64,000 nt of DNA, taken from positions 310,001-374,000 of the forward strand of contig NZ_LOFH01000001.1 in assembly GCF_001469215.1 (NCBI RefSeq), read 5' to 3'. Of the stretch, positions 8,359 through 16,379 are shown piece after piece (within the stretch, counting starts at the first letter, position 1; each line of letters opens with the position of its first letter). The notes under the pieces were generated by a model, which saw nothing but the letters and a program-made list of their open reading frames with translations, was not told the DNA's origin and searched no databases. The position numbers and the translations under genes are program-made. Source of the stretch: Pseudoalteromonas sp. H105. Its GTDB lineage: Bacteria; Pseudomonadota; Gammaproteobacteria; Enterobacterales; Alteromonadaceae.

Positions 8359-8898
8359 ATGGATTTTATTGCAATAGCACTGTTCTTTGTCGTTGTTATC
8401 ATAGCTATATCTATCGTGTGGAGCACTCAGAAAACAGGCATTTCACCGATGATGAGTTCAACCAAAGCGTGCCAAACGATGCTTACTGAAATAAGTACAC
8501 ATGAAAAAGGCGCATTAATTGACTTAGGATCTGGTTGGGGAACACTTGTTATAGCGGTTGCCAAAAAGTATCCTAATAAACAGGTTATTGGCTATGAGTT
8601 ATCGTGGTTTCCATGGCTCGTTTCAGTGCTTTACAAATATAGTATGAGTTTAAATAACCTTACTCTATATCGTAAAGATTTTAAAAATGCTGATCTCAGC
8701 GGGGCTGATACTCTAGTATGTTACCTTTTTCCTGGTGCAATGGTGGCGCTTGAAGATAAGTTAAAATACGACATGCCTAAAAAAATCACTATTGTGAGCA
8801 ACACGTTTGCTTTGCCTTCATATAAACCAACGAAGGTTATTAAACTTAAAGACTTTTATAAAACACCAATCTATGTATATCACATCCAACCTAAGTAA
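8359..8898 (+). CDS. membrane-anchored class I SAM-dependent methyltransferase
   Basis: About 179 aa. One N-terminal hydrophobic helix (residues 2-22) is followed by a short Rossmann-fold methyltransferase core with motif I LIDLGSGWGTLVIA near residue 54 and the acidic residue GYELSWFPW after the second strand. The start may be the ATG at 8359, which follows a leader-ORF stop by one base, or the ATG at 8347 four codons upstream; neither has a ribosome site of its own. The substrate is unknown: small anchored methyltransferases of this kind act on lipids, quinones or proteins. Free-standing between divergent and convergent neighbours. Confidence 0.8.
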   Translation: MDFIAIALFFVVVIIAISIVWSTQKTGISPMMSSTKACQTMLTEISTHEKGALIDLGSGWGTLVIAVAKKYPNKQVIGYELSWFPWLVSVLYKYSMSLNNLTLYRKDFKNADLSGADTLVCYLFPGAMVALEDKLKYDMPKKITIVSNTFALPSYKPTKVIKLKDFYKTPIYVYHIQPK

Positions 8899-9138
8899 AC
8901 GTTGGCTCTGAGAAAGTATTACTTATCCGCTTTATAACGGCATTTAATCACAACCTTGCAATTTAGGTTGAAAGGCGTTTAAGAGCGATACATTTTGTCG
9001 GGAAGTTATGATGTACAAGGTTAAGGTGTGACTATTTGCTTTTTGTAAATGTATGTGGCATCAGTAAATCCTTCTATTAATTCTTTTGGTTATCTATTTG
9101 TATTTTAAACGGATCCTGACCGTGTTTTGAAATTAGCC

Positions 9139-11268
9139 TTATTCGAGCAATATTAAATTTGTATCGTTATCATATGATTCGATTAAGAAAATTTCGCTCT
9201 CATCATCACTGAGAACTAAATTTGGGTAATTGTCTTTACTGGGGATAACAAATTTTGTTGTCTTATTTTCAAAATCATAAAAGTAAATGGCATTATTTCT
9301 GACAGCGACGCGGTCCATAAAATAAATGCCAGTTTTTGTAACCACAAAATCATTTGCAGAGTAGGGGTTATTTAAATATGTACGCGTTATTAATCTTTCT
9401 TTAGTGGCTGTTTTACTATTAAAGCGATATATATCGTAAGTGCCATACTCACTGTAATAAAAAATATCTTTTGAATAGTGTATGATTAAATTTGCGTTGG
9501 CCAATGCGTCTAATGGCTTCACTGGGAAACCGCTACTGCCCATCTGAACTGCATAAGGTTGGTCAAATTTGGTGCCTGCTAAATAAATGTTATCACTCAC
9601 ATTTGAAAAACGAGCTGAATATACACGTTCTCCATCCGGGCAAAGTGGAATGTCTTTACCAGTATTAATATTAATAATACGGCAGCTATTATTTATCGAT
9701 AACACGGCTTTTGCAGTTCCTTGTAACCAATTGATGCTAAGTGGGTATGTATATTCATTTTTTTCATTAAATTGTGTTAGTTTCTTTGCGGAGTTACCTT
9801 CTAAGCGCCAAAGTTCAACTTGATGGTTAGGCTTAATACTGGCAAATAATAAGCCATTCGCAACTTTAGCAATAGAGCGAATAGACAGGCCATTTTCAAG
9901 CACAACTTTAGCCTTACCGTCACCTCCTTTCAGCGGATTAGCATGCTTAATAATGCGCGTAGTTAATGAAGATAGCCCCCAGTCTTGTTGCAATATAAAT
10001 TGTTTTTTTCCTGGCACTTTTAAAGGCCAATATCCAGTATAAGCAAGAGAAGAGATACGAGATATTTCACGGGTTGAAATATTAAATTGAGACAAATAAC
10101 CTTCATTATCAATAAAGTATATAGCTTTGCTATCATCACTAAAGCTGATGTTGACCCTTTTTTCGTCAATCTTAATAGGGGTAGGTATTAAATCATTTGT
10201 TTGTATATCCAAAAGATATACCTCAAGGCCCAAATCTTTATTTGAACGCATAATTGCAAACAGTTGCTTATTTGGTGATATCGTACCGGCAAAATCTCCG
10301 TTAGTGTTTATGGGGGGCGCACTGATTTGCTCTGAGGTATTTAACACTAAATCATATAAATAAAATTTACGCGGTGCAGGTTCAGCTTCTTTCATATTGT
10401 AATAAAACTGACGGTTATTAAGCCAAGAGATAGAAGGTGAAAAATTACCTTTTTGTAGTTTTATTATCAACTTAGGGTTATGAGCTTTCAGCGTTGCAGG
10501 ATTGAAGTCAGCGATATATATACCACTTTGATTGCTTTTATAACGCATGAATGCAATGTATTTATTGTTGGGGGAAATACTAACAAAGTTTTCACTGGTA
10601 TTTTGTTTATCAAATATTTTTACAGCTTTGTCTAAATTACTCGTATGGCTTGCATATAACGCCCAGTATTTGTCTCTTTGTATCCGGTTTGCATACAGAA
10701 TTAACTTTCCATCATCACTCACAGCAGGGCTTTGCTCTCTGCCAATTTGTTTAGTAAGCGGAGTGATTCTCTTGTAGTCAGCGCTTAATTTGAAATCGCT
10801 CAAAAACAAAAAAAGTAGTGTGCTTGTGATTAAAGTGATTGATAACAATTTAAAGATAGCTGTTTTAGTAAAAAATGAATTTACAGCCTGTGTTTTACGC
10901 GACTTATTTTCAACATCAGTTGATTCGTTTTCTTGTATTTGTTTTATTTTAGCGATTAATCGATAGCCATTGCCTTTGCCTCCCGTTACGGTGTTAATGT
11001 ATTTTGTATCAGGATCAAATTTTGAAAATATGCGACGAAGGCTGTAGATATAGTTATTGATGGTATGGTTGGATGCAGTTGTATTTTGCCAAACGTGTTC
11101 TCTAAGATCATCTCGTGAAATAACTTTGTCTTGATGTTTAGCCAAGTAGCACAACACCTTCATTCCCATTGATTGCACTTCCACCGTTTGACCTTGGTAG
11201 CTTAACGTATCCATCTTAGGATTTACAATAAATGCTTCTATGGTAAAGGGTTGTTCGAAATCTATCAT
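9139..11268 (-). CDS. ToxR/CadC-like winged-helix regulator with C-terminal TolB-type propeller
   Basis: 709-aa predicted inner-membrane transcription regulator. The N-terminal OmpR/PhoB-type winged helix (about residues 8-108) shows SRDDLREHVWQN, NHTINNYIYSLRRIF and a final GNGYRL hairpin. One transmembrane helix follows near residues 136-156 (LSITLITSTLLFLF). The periplasmic part (about 165-709) carries repeated PD40/TolB-like blades (SPAVSDDGKLILYAN, FVSISPNNKYIAFMR, NLVLSDDESEIFLIE). There is no receiver domain or kinase, so signal sensing and DNA binding are in one protein. It lies 153 bp downstream of a TonB-dependent receptor gene on the same strand, with a terminator between, suggesting it may regulate that receptor. 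Confidence 0.88.
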   Translation of the reverse strand: MIDFEQPFTIEAFIVNPKMDTLSYQGQTVEVQSMGMKVLCYLAKHQDKVISRDDLREHVWQNTTASNHTINNYIYSLRRIFSKFDPDTKYINTVTGGKGNGYRLIAKIKQIQENESTDVENKSRKTQAVNSFFTKTAIFKLLSITLITSTLLFLFLSDFKLSADYKRITPLTKQIGREQSPAVSDDGKLILYANRIQRDKYWALYASHTSNLDKAVKIFDKQNTSENFVSISPNNKYIAFMRYKSNQSGIYIADFNPATLKAHNPKLIIKLQKGNFSPSISWLNNRQFYYNMKEAEPAPRKFYLYDLVLNTSEQISAPPINTNGDFAGTISPNKQLFAIMRSNKDLGLEVYLLDIQTNDLIPTPIKIDEKRVNISFSDDSKAIYFIDNEGYLSQFNISTREISRISSLAYTGYWPLKVPGKKQFILQQDWGLSSLTTRIIKHANPLKGGDGKAKVVLENGLSIRSIAKVANGLLFASIKPNHQVELWRLEGNSAKKLTQFNEKNEYTYPLSINWLQGTAKAVLSINNSCRIININTGKDIPLCPDGERVYSARFSNVSDNIYLAGTKFDQPYAVQMGSSGFPVKPLDALANANLIIHYSKDIFYYSEYGTYDIYRFNSKTATKERLITRTYLNNPYSANDFVVTKTGIYFMDRVAVRNNAIYFYDFENKTTKFVIPSKDNYPNLVLSDDESEIFLIESYDNDTNLILLE

Positions 11269-11331
11269 ATTTTATTCTTTTTAATCAGTTTAAAGTGCTT
11301 AAAATAAAAGTTCAACTTATCAAATAATATG

Positions 11332-11370
11332 GGCAAATAAAAAGGAAGCACTTAGATGAGCGCTTCCTTT
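11332..11370 (-). terminator. intrinsic terminator of the TonB-dependent receptor gene
   Basis: Read on the minus strand, a 9-bp stem (AAAGGAAGC / GCTTCCTTT) with a 12-nt loop is followed by TTTTTATTTG. It lies 52 bp after the receptor stop codon and separates the receptor from the downstream regulator gene. Confidence 0.75.
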
Positions 11371-11421
11371 GGCTAGGGTTATTTAAATAGCTTGAGTGCT
11401 ATTTATGATTGGGAAGCGTGT

Positions 11422-14052
11422 TTAAAAGTTTTTACTATAGATTAATTGAACGGTACGACCCACAATACTGTGTATTTGATAGCTGTAGCCATACCTTAAA
11501 TCAGTATTGATAGGTGGCATTTTATCAAGTACGTTACTAGAAATAAGTTGTACTTGTCCGAAGTCCGCGAACGTATACCCAACGCCAACGTCTAACGTGG
11601 TCATTGATGGAAAATCTAACCATTCAGTTCCTTCAACTTCATCTTCTGGCGTTTCCCCTAAAAATGAATCGACATGTCTGAAATTAGCAAAAGCTTGGAA
11701 GTTATCATAATAATAATTGGTATTTAAACTTGCTCTAAACTCAGGGCGGTTATAGTAACCAACATAGTCATATACTGGATCAACAGACGTTTCTTGAAAC
11801 ATGTACTCTAAGATATAGCTTCCTTCAAGGCCTATTTTAAATGAACCTAAATTGTCCAAGTCAAATTTTGAAGTAATAGATAAATCAATACCAGATGTGT
11901 CTAAACCAAGATAATTAGTGGTAGTTGAACCTATCTCTTGAATTTCTTGACGCCAATCTTGCTCATTTAAATCACGATTGACATAAAGGCCATCATAATT
12001 ACCTAAATTACCTAAATACTCTTCATCTAAGATTGTTTTAGCACCAATAGAAGTAATTTGATTAGTAATCTCCATCGCCCAGTAATCAAGCGTTAAACTG
12101 ATATCATCCGTTATGTTTATCGCTAAACCTGCAGATATTTGCTCTGAAAGTTCAGGCTTTAGATTCGGGTTAGAAAAAGTTCTGACCGCCTCATTCACAT
12201 CACGACAAAATGGCGAATCAGCGCGTTCTTCAACAGGCACTGGGTTACAATATTTTGGATCTACAAAATGCTGGTATCCAACACTTTCTTCGCCCACAGC
12301 TTCATTAATATCTGCAACTCTGAAACCTTCACTGTATGATGCTCTGAGAATTATACCTTCAGAAACCTCATATCGCGCTGAAAGGCTACTAGAAAGTTGC
12401 CCTTGGTCAGGCAAACTATATTGATCATAACGTGTTGCAGCTGAGACTGTTAACTCCTCTGTGAATGGTAGCTCCAGTTCTACGTAGGCCGCTTTATAGT
12501 TACGTTCACCGACAGTATCGCCACCGTAAGCACCTTTAACACTTCCAGAATTAGACATAGCATCTTGTTGATCTGATAATGTTAATTGACGATATTCTGC
12601 ACCTATGGCATACCCAATCTCACCGCCTGCTAATTCAATTGGGGCAATACTAGCCCAATCAATATTGATGCCTTTTGAAATACTAGACCCAATACGATGT
12701 TGCGTATGCCTAAACGAATCTAATACCGCGTCGGTAGCCAGCTCACCGCCTGCAGGTGCTAAAGGATTATAAAGGCCTTCATCTACAGCTGACTGAAATT
12801 TATCAGTAAAGTAATAATAATTAGACTCTTGAACAAATGAATCTTTACTGTGGGACAAGTTAATTGATAACGTTCCTTCATCTGACATCCAATTAATACC
12901 GGCATTTACATCAAATAAACTCGTATCAAACGAAAACTCTCTTGGTACTGAGCCTTCCATATAATGCATAAAATGAATAGATTGTGGATCAGATGTTGTC
13001 CTGGTTGGGTTATTAATGTTATCCGCCGCCATTGTGCCTTCTGCCCACATGGGAGTAGATGAGGTAAATGTTTCGTCTCGGGTATATAAAATGGTATTGT
13101 AAAATTCCAAATCATCAGAGATGTTATAATTAAAGCTAATAAATGCAGATGTTTTCTCAATTTCCGGTAAATAAAACTTTCCTTCCATGACATCATAACC
13201 ACACCCTTCGCCATAGCTTGTTTCAGTTATATTTTCTTCAGGGCATAATGGGCTAGGGGTATCATCACCGTAATAATCGCCATTAATATAATACGTTCCC
13301 CAAGGAGAATAACTATTACTCCAACGTTTTGGGTTATGTTCAGCATCTAGGTGGGGGCGATCACCGCCAAGTAAGCTGCTATTTCTTTGATGCTCTAGTA
13401 CAACTAAGGTTGAACTTTTATCATTGCTTGTTCCATACGTTAAAGAACCACCTGTTTGATCAGCGCCACCTTGCGTTGCTTTTGAAGCATTAACCGATAC
13501 TTGAATGCCTTCATAATTTTTTTTAGTAATAATATTAATAACACCGCCCATGGCATCTGAACCATAAATAGAGGAGGCACCATCTCTTAAAATATCGATG
13601 CGTTCAACTACTTCTAACGGTATCAAATTAACATTTACACTATTGCCATAACTCGAAGATGAACCCGCAACACGTCTGCCATTTACCAAAGTTAAAGTAC
13701 GATTCGAACCTAAACCTCTCAAATTTGAAGCAGAAAAATTACCTGAAGAATTATTAGCATGCGCTACGGTTGAACCCGCAGAGTTAAAAATACTCTGTGA
13801 TAATACACTTGCGATATCATTCAAGCCTGTTGCTTGAATATCAGCTTTAGTAATAACGGTGACTGGTTTGGCGGATTCCAAATCTGTACGTAAAATACGC
13901 GAACCTGTAATTTGAATTTGTTCTATGTCTTCTTTCGCGTTTTGTTCTACTACTGCCAAAGTATTAAAAGAAGAGACTGTTAATAATGAACTGATTGTCA
14001 TCACTAAGACGTTTTTTGGCATTTTAACGCCATCAGTTTTGATATACGACAT
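11422..14052 (-). CDS. TonB-dependent outer-membrane receptor
   Basis: 876-aa outer-membrane transporter. A signal peptide is visible in the first 35 residues (basic start, then VLVMTISSLLTVSSFNTLA), followed by a likely TonB box (DIEQIQITGSR), a plug domain (about 50-170) with VTVITKADIQATG, NLRGLGSNRTLTLVNGRR and IYGSDAMGGVINIITKK, then a long beta-barrel ending in aromatic Phe (LIYSKNF). The overall type is the Cys-poor, LPLEVVERIDILRDGAS-bearing receptor common in Alteromonadales, used for oligosaccharides, peptides or siderophores; the substrate is not evident. Start supported by AAAGGA seven bases upstream of ATG 14052. The neighbouring ToxR-like regulator is a candidate controller. Confidence 0.92.
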   Translation of the reverse strand: MSYIKTDGVKMPKNVLVMTISSLLTVSSFNTLAVVEQNAKEDIEQIQITGSRILRTDLESAKPVTVITKADIQATGLNDIASVLSQSIFNSAGSTVAHANNSSGNFSASNLRGLGSNRTLTLVNGRRVAGSSSSYGNSVNVNLIPLEVVERIDILRDGASSIYGSDAMGGVINIITKKNYEGIQVSVNASKATQGGADQTGGSLTYGTSNDKSSTLVVLEHQRNSSLLGGDRPHLDAEHNPKRWSNSYSPWGTYYINGDYYGDDTPSPLCPEENITETSYGEGCGYDVMEGKFYLPEIEKTSAFISFNYNISDDLEFYNTILYTRDETFTSSTPMWAEGTMAADNINNPTRTTSDPQSIHFMHYMEGSVPREFSFDTSLFDVNAGINWMSDEGTLSINLSHSKDSFVQESNYYYFTDKFQSAVDEGLYNPLAPAGGELATDAVLDSFRHTQHRIGSSISKGINIDWASIAPIELAGGEIGYAIGAEYRQLTLSDQQDAMSNSGSVKGAYGGDTVGERNYKAAYVELELPFTEELTVSAATRYDQYSLPDQGQLSSSLSARYEVSEGIILRASYSEGFRVADINEAVGEESVGYQHFVDPKYCNPVPVEERADSPFCRDVNEAVRTFSNPNLKPELSEQISAGLAINITDDISLTLDYWAMEITNQITSIGAKTILDEEYLGNLGNYDGLYVNRDLNEQDWRQEIQEIGSTTTNYLGLDTSGIDLSITSKFDLDNLGSFKIGLEGSYILEYMFQETSVDPVYDYVGYYNRPEFRASLNTNYYYDNFQAFANFRHVDSFLGETPEDEVEGTEWLDFPSMTTLDVGVGYTFADFGQVQLISSNVLDKMPPINTDLRYGYSYQIHSIVGRTVQLIYSKNF

Positions 14053-14868
14053 GTTGTATCCTTTATGTTAATTTTGCGAATTATTAATACGCACTGTTAG
14101 TTTGCATAAAATATACAATTTAGAGTCTGGTACTGTAAGAGGCTAAAAAATGATAATTTAAGTCATATGACACTGTTCTCGTTTGTTTGCTAGTGAGTTG
14201 TAAAAAATTAAGTTATTGTTAATTCTATAGTTATTTAATAGGTAAGCTTATTTATAGAAGGTTGCGGCTAAGGTTTTTATTTGGACTTATATACATGTAT
14301 ATGATTTTTAATGATCAATAATTATAGATTTAGTGTTTGAAAAATAAAAACGATGGTGATTTGGAACTGATTTTGTTAAAAGTACGAGTATTAACTTAGG
14401 TTAAAAGGTTGTTTATATCTTTTAAATTATATGCATGTTAAAAGTTCGACATTACTTTTTTAGCGGTAGAATTAAATGAGCTATTCGCCAATATATAAAT
14501 CTAAATTGGAATAAAATTTACACTATTCAGGTTTCAGAATACCTATGAGAAATATAAATAATGGGGTAATACTTATTTCAGTGTTCAAGCTAAAGCGTTC
14601 TGATTTAGTTAAAATTACCACTGTGACCACACTGCTCATTTGTTATTTTTAATTTAGTGTTTAGTGGGCATGATGCGATCTAGATTGCATATTAAACAGG
14701 CAGCTATAGATTTAAAGTTATTGGCGAGTATTATAAATTAGATTATCCAAGGGTGAGTAAAATAACGCAACCGATAGGATATGTGCACTGAAGCTTCGCT
14801 ATTTATTAATGATTAAAATTGAATGAGCTAAACAGAAAGTAGATAGATTGAAATGAAAAGAGGTTAAA
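14053..14868. other. gene-free AT-rich stretch between a receptor gene and tRNA-Pro
   Basis: 816 bp with no open frame above about 35 codons that has a credible ribosome site, and no terminator-type hairpin. The only notable element is a perfect 14-bp palindrome ATATACATGTATAT at 14289-14302, about 240 bp upstream of the receptor start. It may hold the receptor's regulatory region; no decayed gene was recognised. Confidence 0.5.
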
Positions 14869-14945
14869 TGGTCGGTATGGAGAGATTCGAACTCTCGACC
14901 CCTGCCACCCCATGACAGTGCGCTACCAAGCTGCGCCACATACCG
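14869..14945 (-). tRNA. tRNA-Pro (anticodon GGG)
   Basis: 77-nt cloverleaf with encoded CCA. Acceptor CGGTATG pairs with CATACCG; D arm GCGC/GCGC; anticodon stem CTGTC/GGCAG (one T-G pair) with loop ATGGGGT, giving anticodon GGG; T loop TTCGAAT. It matches the E. coli proL type. Confidence 0.95.
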
Positions 14946-14956
14946 ACTATGCGAGC

Positions 14957-14984
14957 AATATACGTATTTTTTTCGAAAAATCAA
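14957..14984 (-). promoter_or_regulatory. promoter of tRNA-Pro
   Basis: On the minus strand, TTGATT (-35, 14979-14984), a 16-bp spacer and TATATT (-10, 14957-14962), followed by GCTCGC. The GC-rich discriminator just before the tRNA is typical of stringently controlled stable-RNA promoters. Confidence 0.65.
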
Positions 14985-15018
14985 TACGATTTTGTTTGTT
15001 TGCACATTTATTATACGA

Positions 15019-15040
15019 GCTGGGCAAAATAATGCCCAGC
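15019..15040 (-). terminator. hairpin after tesA
   Basis: A perfect 8-bp stem (GCTGGGCA / TGCCCAGC) with a 6-nt loop lies 5 bp after the tesA stop codon. No proper U-run follows on the minus strand (TCGTATAATAAA), so it may be a weak terminator or mRNA-stabilising hairpin. It also lies just upstream of the tRNA-Pro promoter. Confidence 0.45.
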
Positions 15041-15044
15041 AAAC

Positions 15045-15665
15045 TTAATCGGCTAACCAATTATTGATCGATTTATACATTACATCTCGTAGTATAGGTT
15101 GAGCATCTTTGTTTGGGTGAATGTTGTCGTTTAACATCAGGGTGCTATCAGTGGCAACGTTGAGGACAAAAAACGGCATTAAGTGGCTATCAGTCTTTTC
15201 TGCGACCGATGAAAAACTGTCGGTAAACAGGCCTGTATACCGTGGGCCATAGTTGGGTGGAATCTGTATTTCCATTATGGCGACTTTAGCATCGGCTTCT
15301 TTACTGGTATTGATTAAAGCTATGAGGTTTTCCTGTAGTTTTTTTATTGGAAAGCCACGTAAACCGTCATTGCCTCCGAGCTCAACGAGTACATGACTTG
15401 GTTGAAACTCCTCAAGTAGGCCTGCTAAACGTCGCAGAGCGCCACCAGTGGTTTCACCACTAATGCTGGCATTGATAAGTTGTACACCGGTTTGTTCAGC
15501 GTCGTATTTATCTTGTAACAATTTAACCCAGCCTTGCTCTTGTTTTAACCCATAGGCGGCACTTAAACTGTCACCTAATATTAAAATTGTGTTGTCAGCT
15601 GCTGCAGTAAGTGGTTTGATTACTAACAGTAAAACAAATAAAAAACGTAGGATTGAATGCATCAT
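15045..15665 (-). CDS. tesA: multifunctional acyl-CoA thioesterase I / lysophospholipase (SGNH hydrolase)
   Basis: Periplasmic esterase of the GDSL/SGNH family (thioesterase I, protease I, lysophospholipase L1). Signal peptide of about 22 residues (LRFLFVLLLVIKPLTAAA). SGNH blocks: GDSLSAAYG (catalytic Ser), SGETTGGA (Gly), ELGGNDGLRG (Asn), and DNIHPN near the C-terminus (catalytic Asp-x-x-His). 206 aa, as in E. coli TesA. Starts may be 15665 or 15662. It is divergent from ybbA, the same arrangement as in E. coli; here the two 5' ends overlap, so each promoter must lie inside the other gene. Confidence 0.93.
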   Translation of the reverse strand: MMHSILRFLFVLLLVIKPLTAAADNTILILGDSLSAAYGLKQEQGWVKLLQDKYDAEQTGVQLINASISGETTGGALRRLAGLLEEFQPSHVLVELGGNDGLRGFPIKKLQENLIALINTSKEADAKVAIMEIQIPPNYGPRYTGLFTDSFSSVAEKTDSHLMPFFVLNVATDSTLMLNDNIHPNKDAQPILRDVMYKSINNWLAD

Positions 15666-16379
15666 ATGTCAGCGCTATCTCAATTAAATATAATTCAAGT
15701 TAAAGGTCTTTCTAAAACGGTTACTACCCTCGAAGGGGATTTGCCCATCCTCAGCGACATCACCTTTAATGTCAAGTCCGGCGATTCCGTTGCAGTCGTT
15801 GGTACTTCTGGTTCAGGTAAATCTACATTGTTAAGTTTACTGGCTGGCCTTGACCAATCTAGCAAAGGTGAGATTTATTTAGATGGCGAACCGTTGCATA
15901 CTTTAAATGAAGAAGCGCGTGCAGCGCTCAGGGCTGCAAAGGTTGGGTTTGTGTTTCAGTCTTTTATGTTAGTACAAAGCTTAACCGCACTTGAGAACGT
16001 AATGCTGCCTGCTGAGCTGGCTGGGGAAAAAAATGCTAAACAGCAAGCGCTTGAGCTGCTAGAAAAGGTAGGTTTGAGTCATCGGGTTGAGCACTATCCA
16101 TCTCAACTTTCAGGCGGTGAGCAGCAACGTGTAGCCATTGCGCGCGCATTCATTGGTACGCCTAAGATTTTATTTGCGGATGAGCCATCTGCTAACCTTG
16201 ATAGCAAAAACGGTAAACTCATTGAATCATTGTTATTCGAACTAAATCAGTCGCATGGTACTACGCTTGTTTTAGTGACACATGATGAAACACTTGCACA
16301 GAAGTGCCAACATATTTTGCAAATAGAAGCGGGGCAGTTGGTTAAAAATACGAGTGAGGTTATTGCGAATGTGGGCTAA
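15657..16379 (+). CDS. ybbA: ABC transporter ATP-binding protein YbbA
   Basis: ATPase of the LolD/MacB-like ABC group, paired with the YbbP permease. Walker A GTSGSGKST near residue 50, Q-loop VGFVFQSF, signature LSGGEQQRVAIARA near 147, Walker B ILFADEPSANLD near 170, and switch His in VLVTHDE. 240 aa. The ATG at 15657 has AGGA four to five bases upstream; the ATG at 15666 is an alternative. Together with YbbP it is inferred to act on envelope lipid or protein export; the family's substrate is not settled. The gene overlaps ybbP by 11 bp. Confidence 0.92.
   Translation: MHHMSALSQLNIIQVKGLSKTVTTLEGDLPILSDITFNVKSGDSVAVVGTSGSGKSTLLSLLAGLDQSSKGEIYLDGEPLHTLNEEARAALRAAKVGFVFQSFMLVQSLTALENVMLPAELAGEKNAKQQALELLEKVGLSHRVEHYPSQLSGGEQQRVAIARAFIGTPKILFADEPSANLDSKNGKLIESLLFELNQSHGTTLVLVTHDETLAQKCQHILQIEAGQLVKNTSEVIANVG

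Noticed and set aside
12906-13214. 102-codon minus-strand frame inside the first TonB-dependent receptor
   Set aside because: Alternative frame of the receptor gene on the same strand, without ribosome site or recognisable sequence.
14289-14302. Perfect palindrome ATATACATGTATAT as an operator
   Set aside because: AT-rich palindromes are frequent in this AT-rich gap, there is only one copy and no linked regulator logic; kept only as a remark.
14799-15005. 68-codon open frame on the minus strand over the tRNA-Pro gene
   Set aside because: It reads through the tRNA and its promoter and has no ribosome site; the tRNA explains the sequence.
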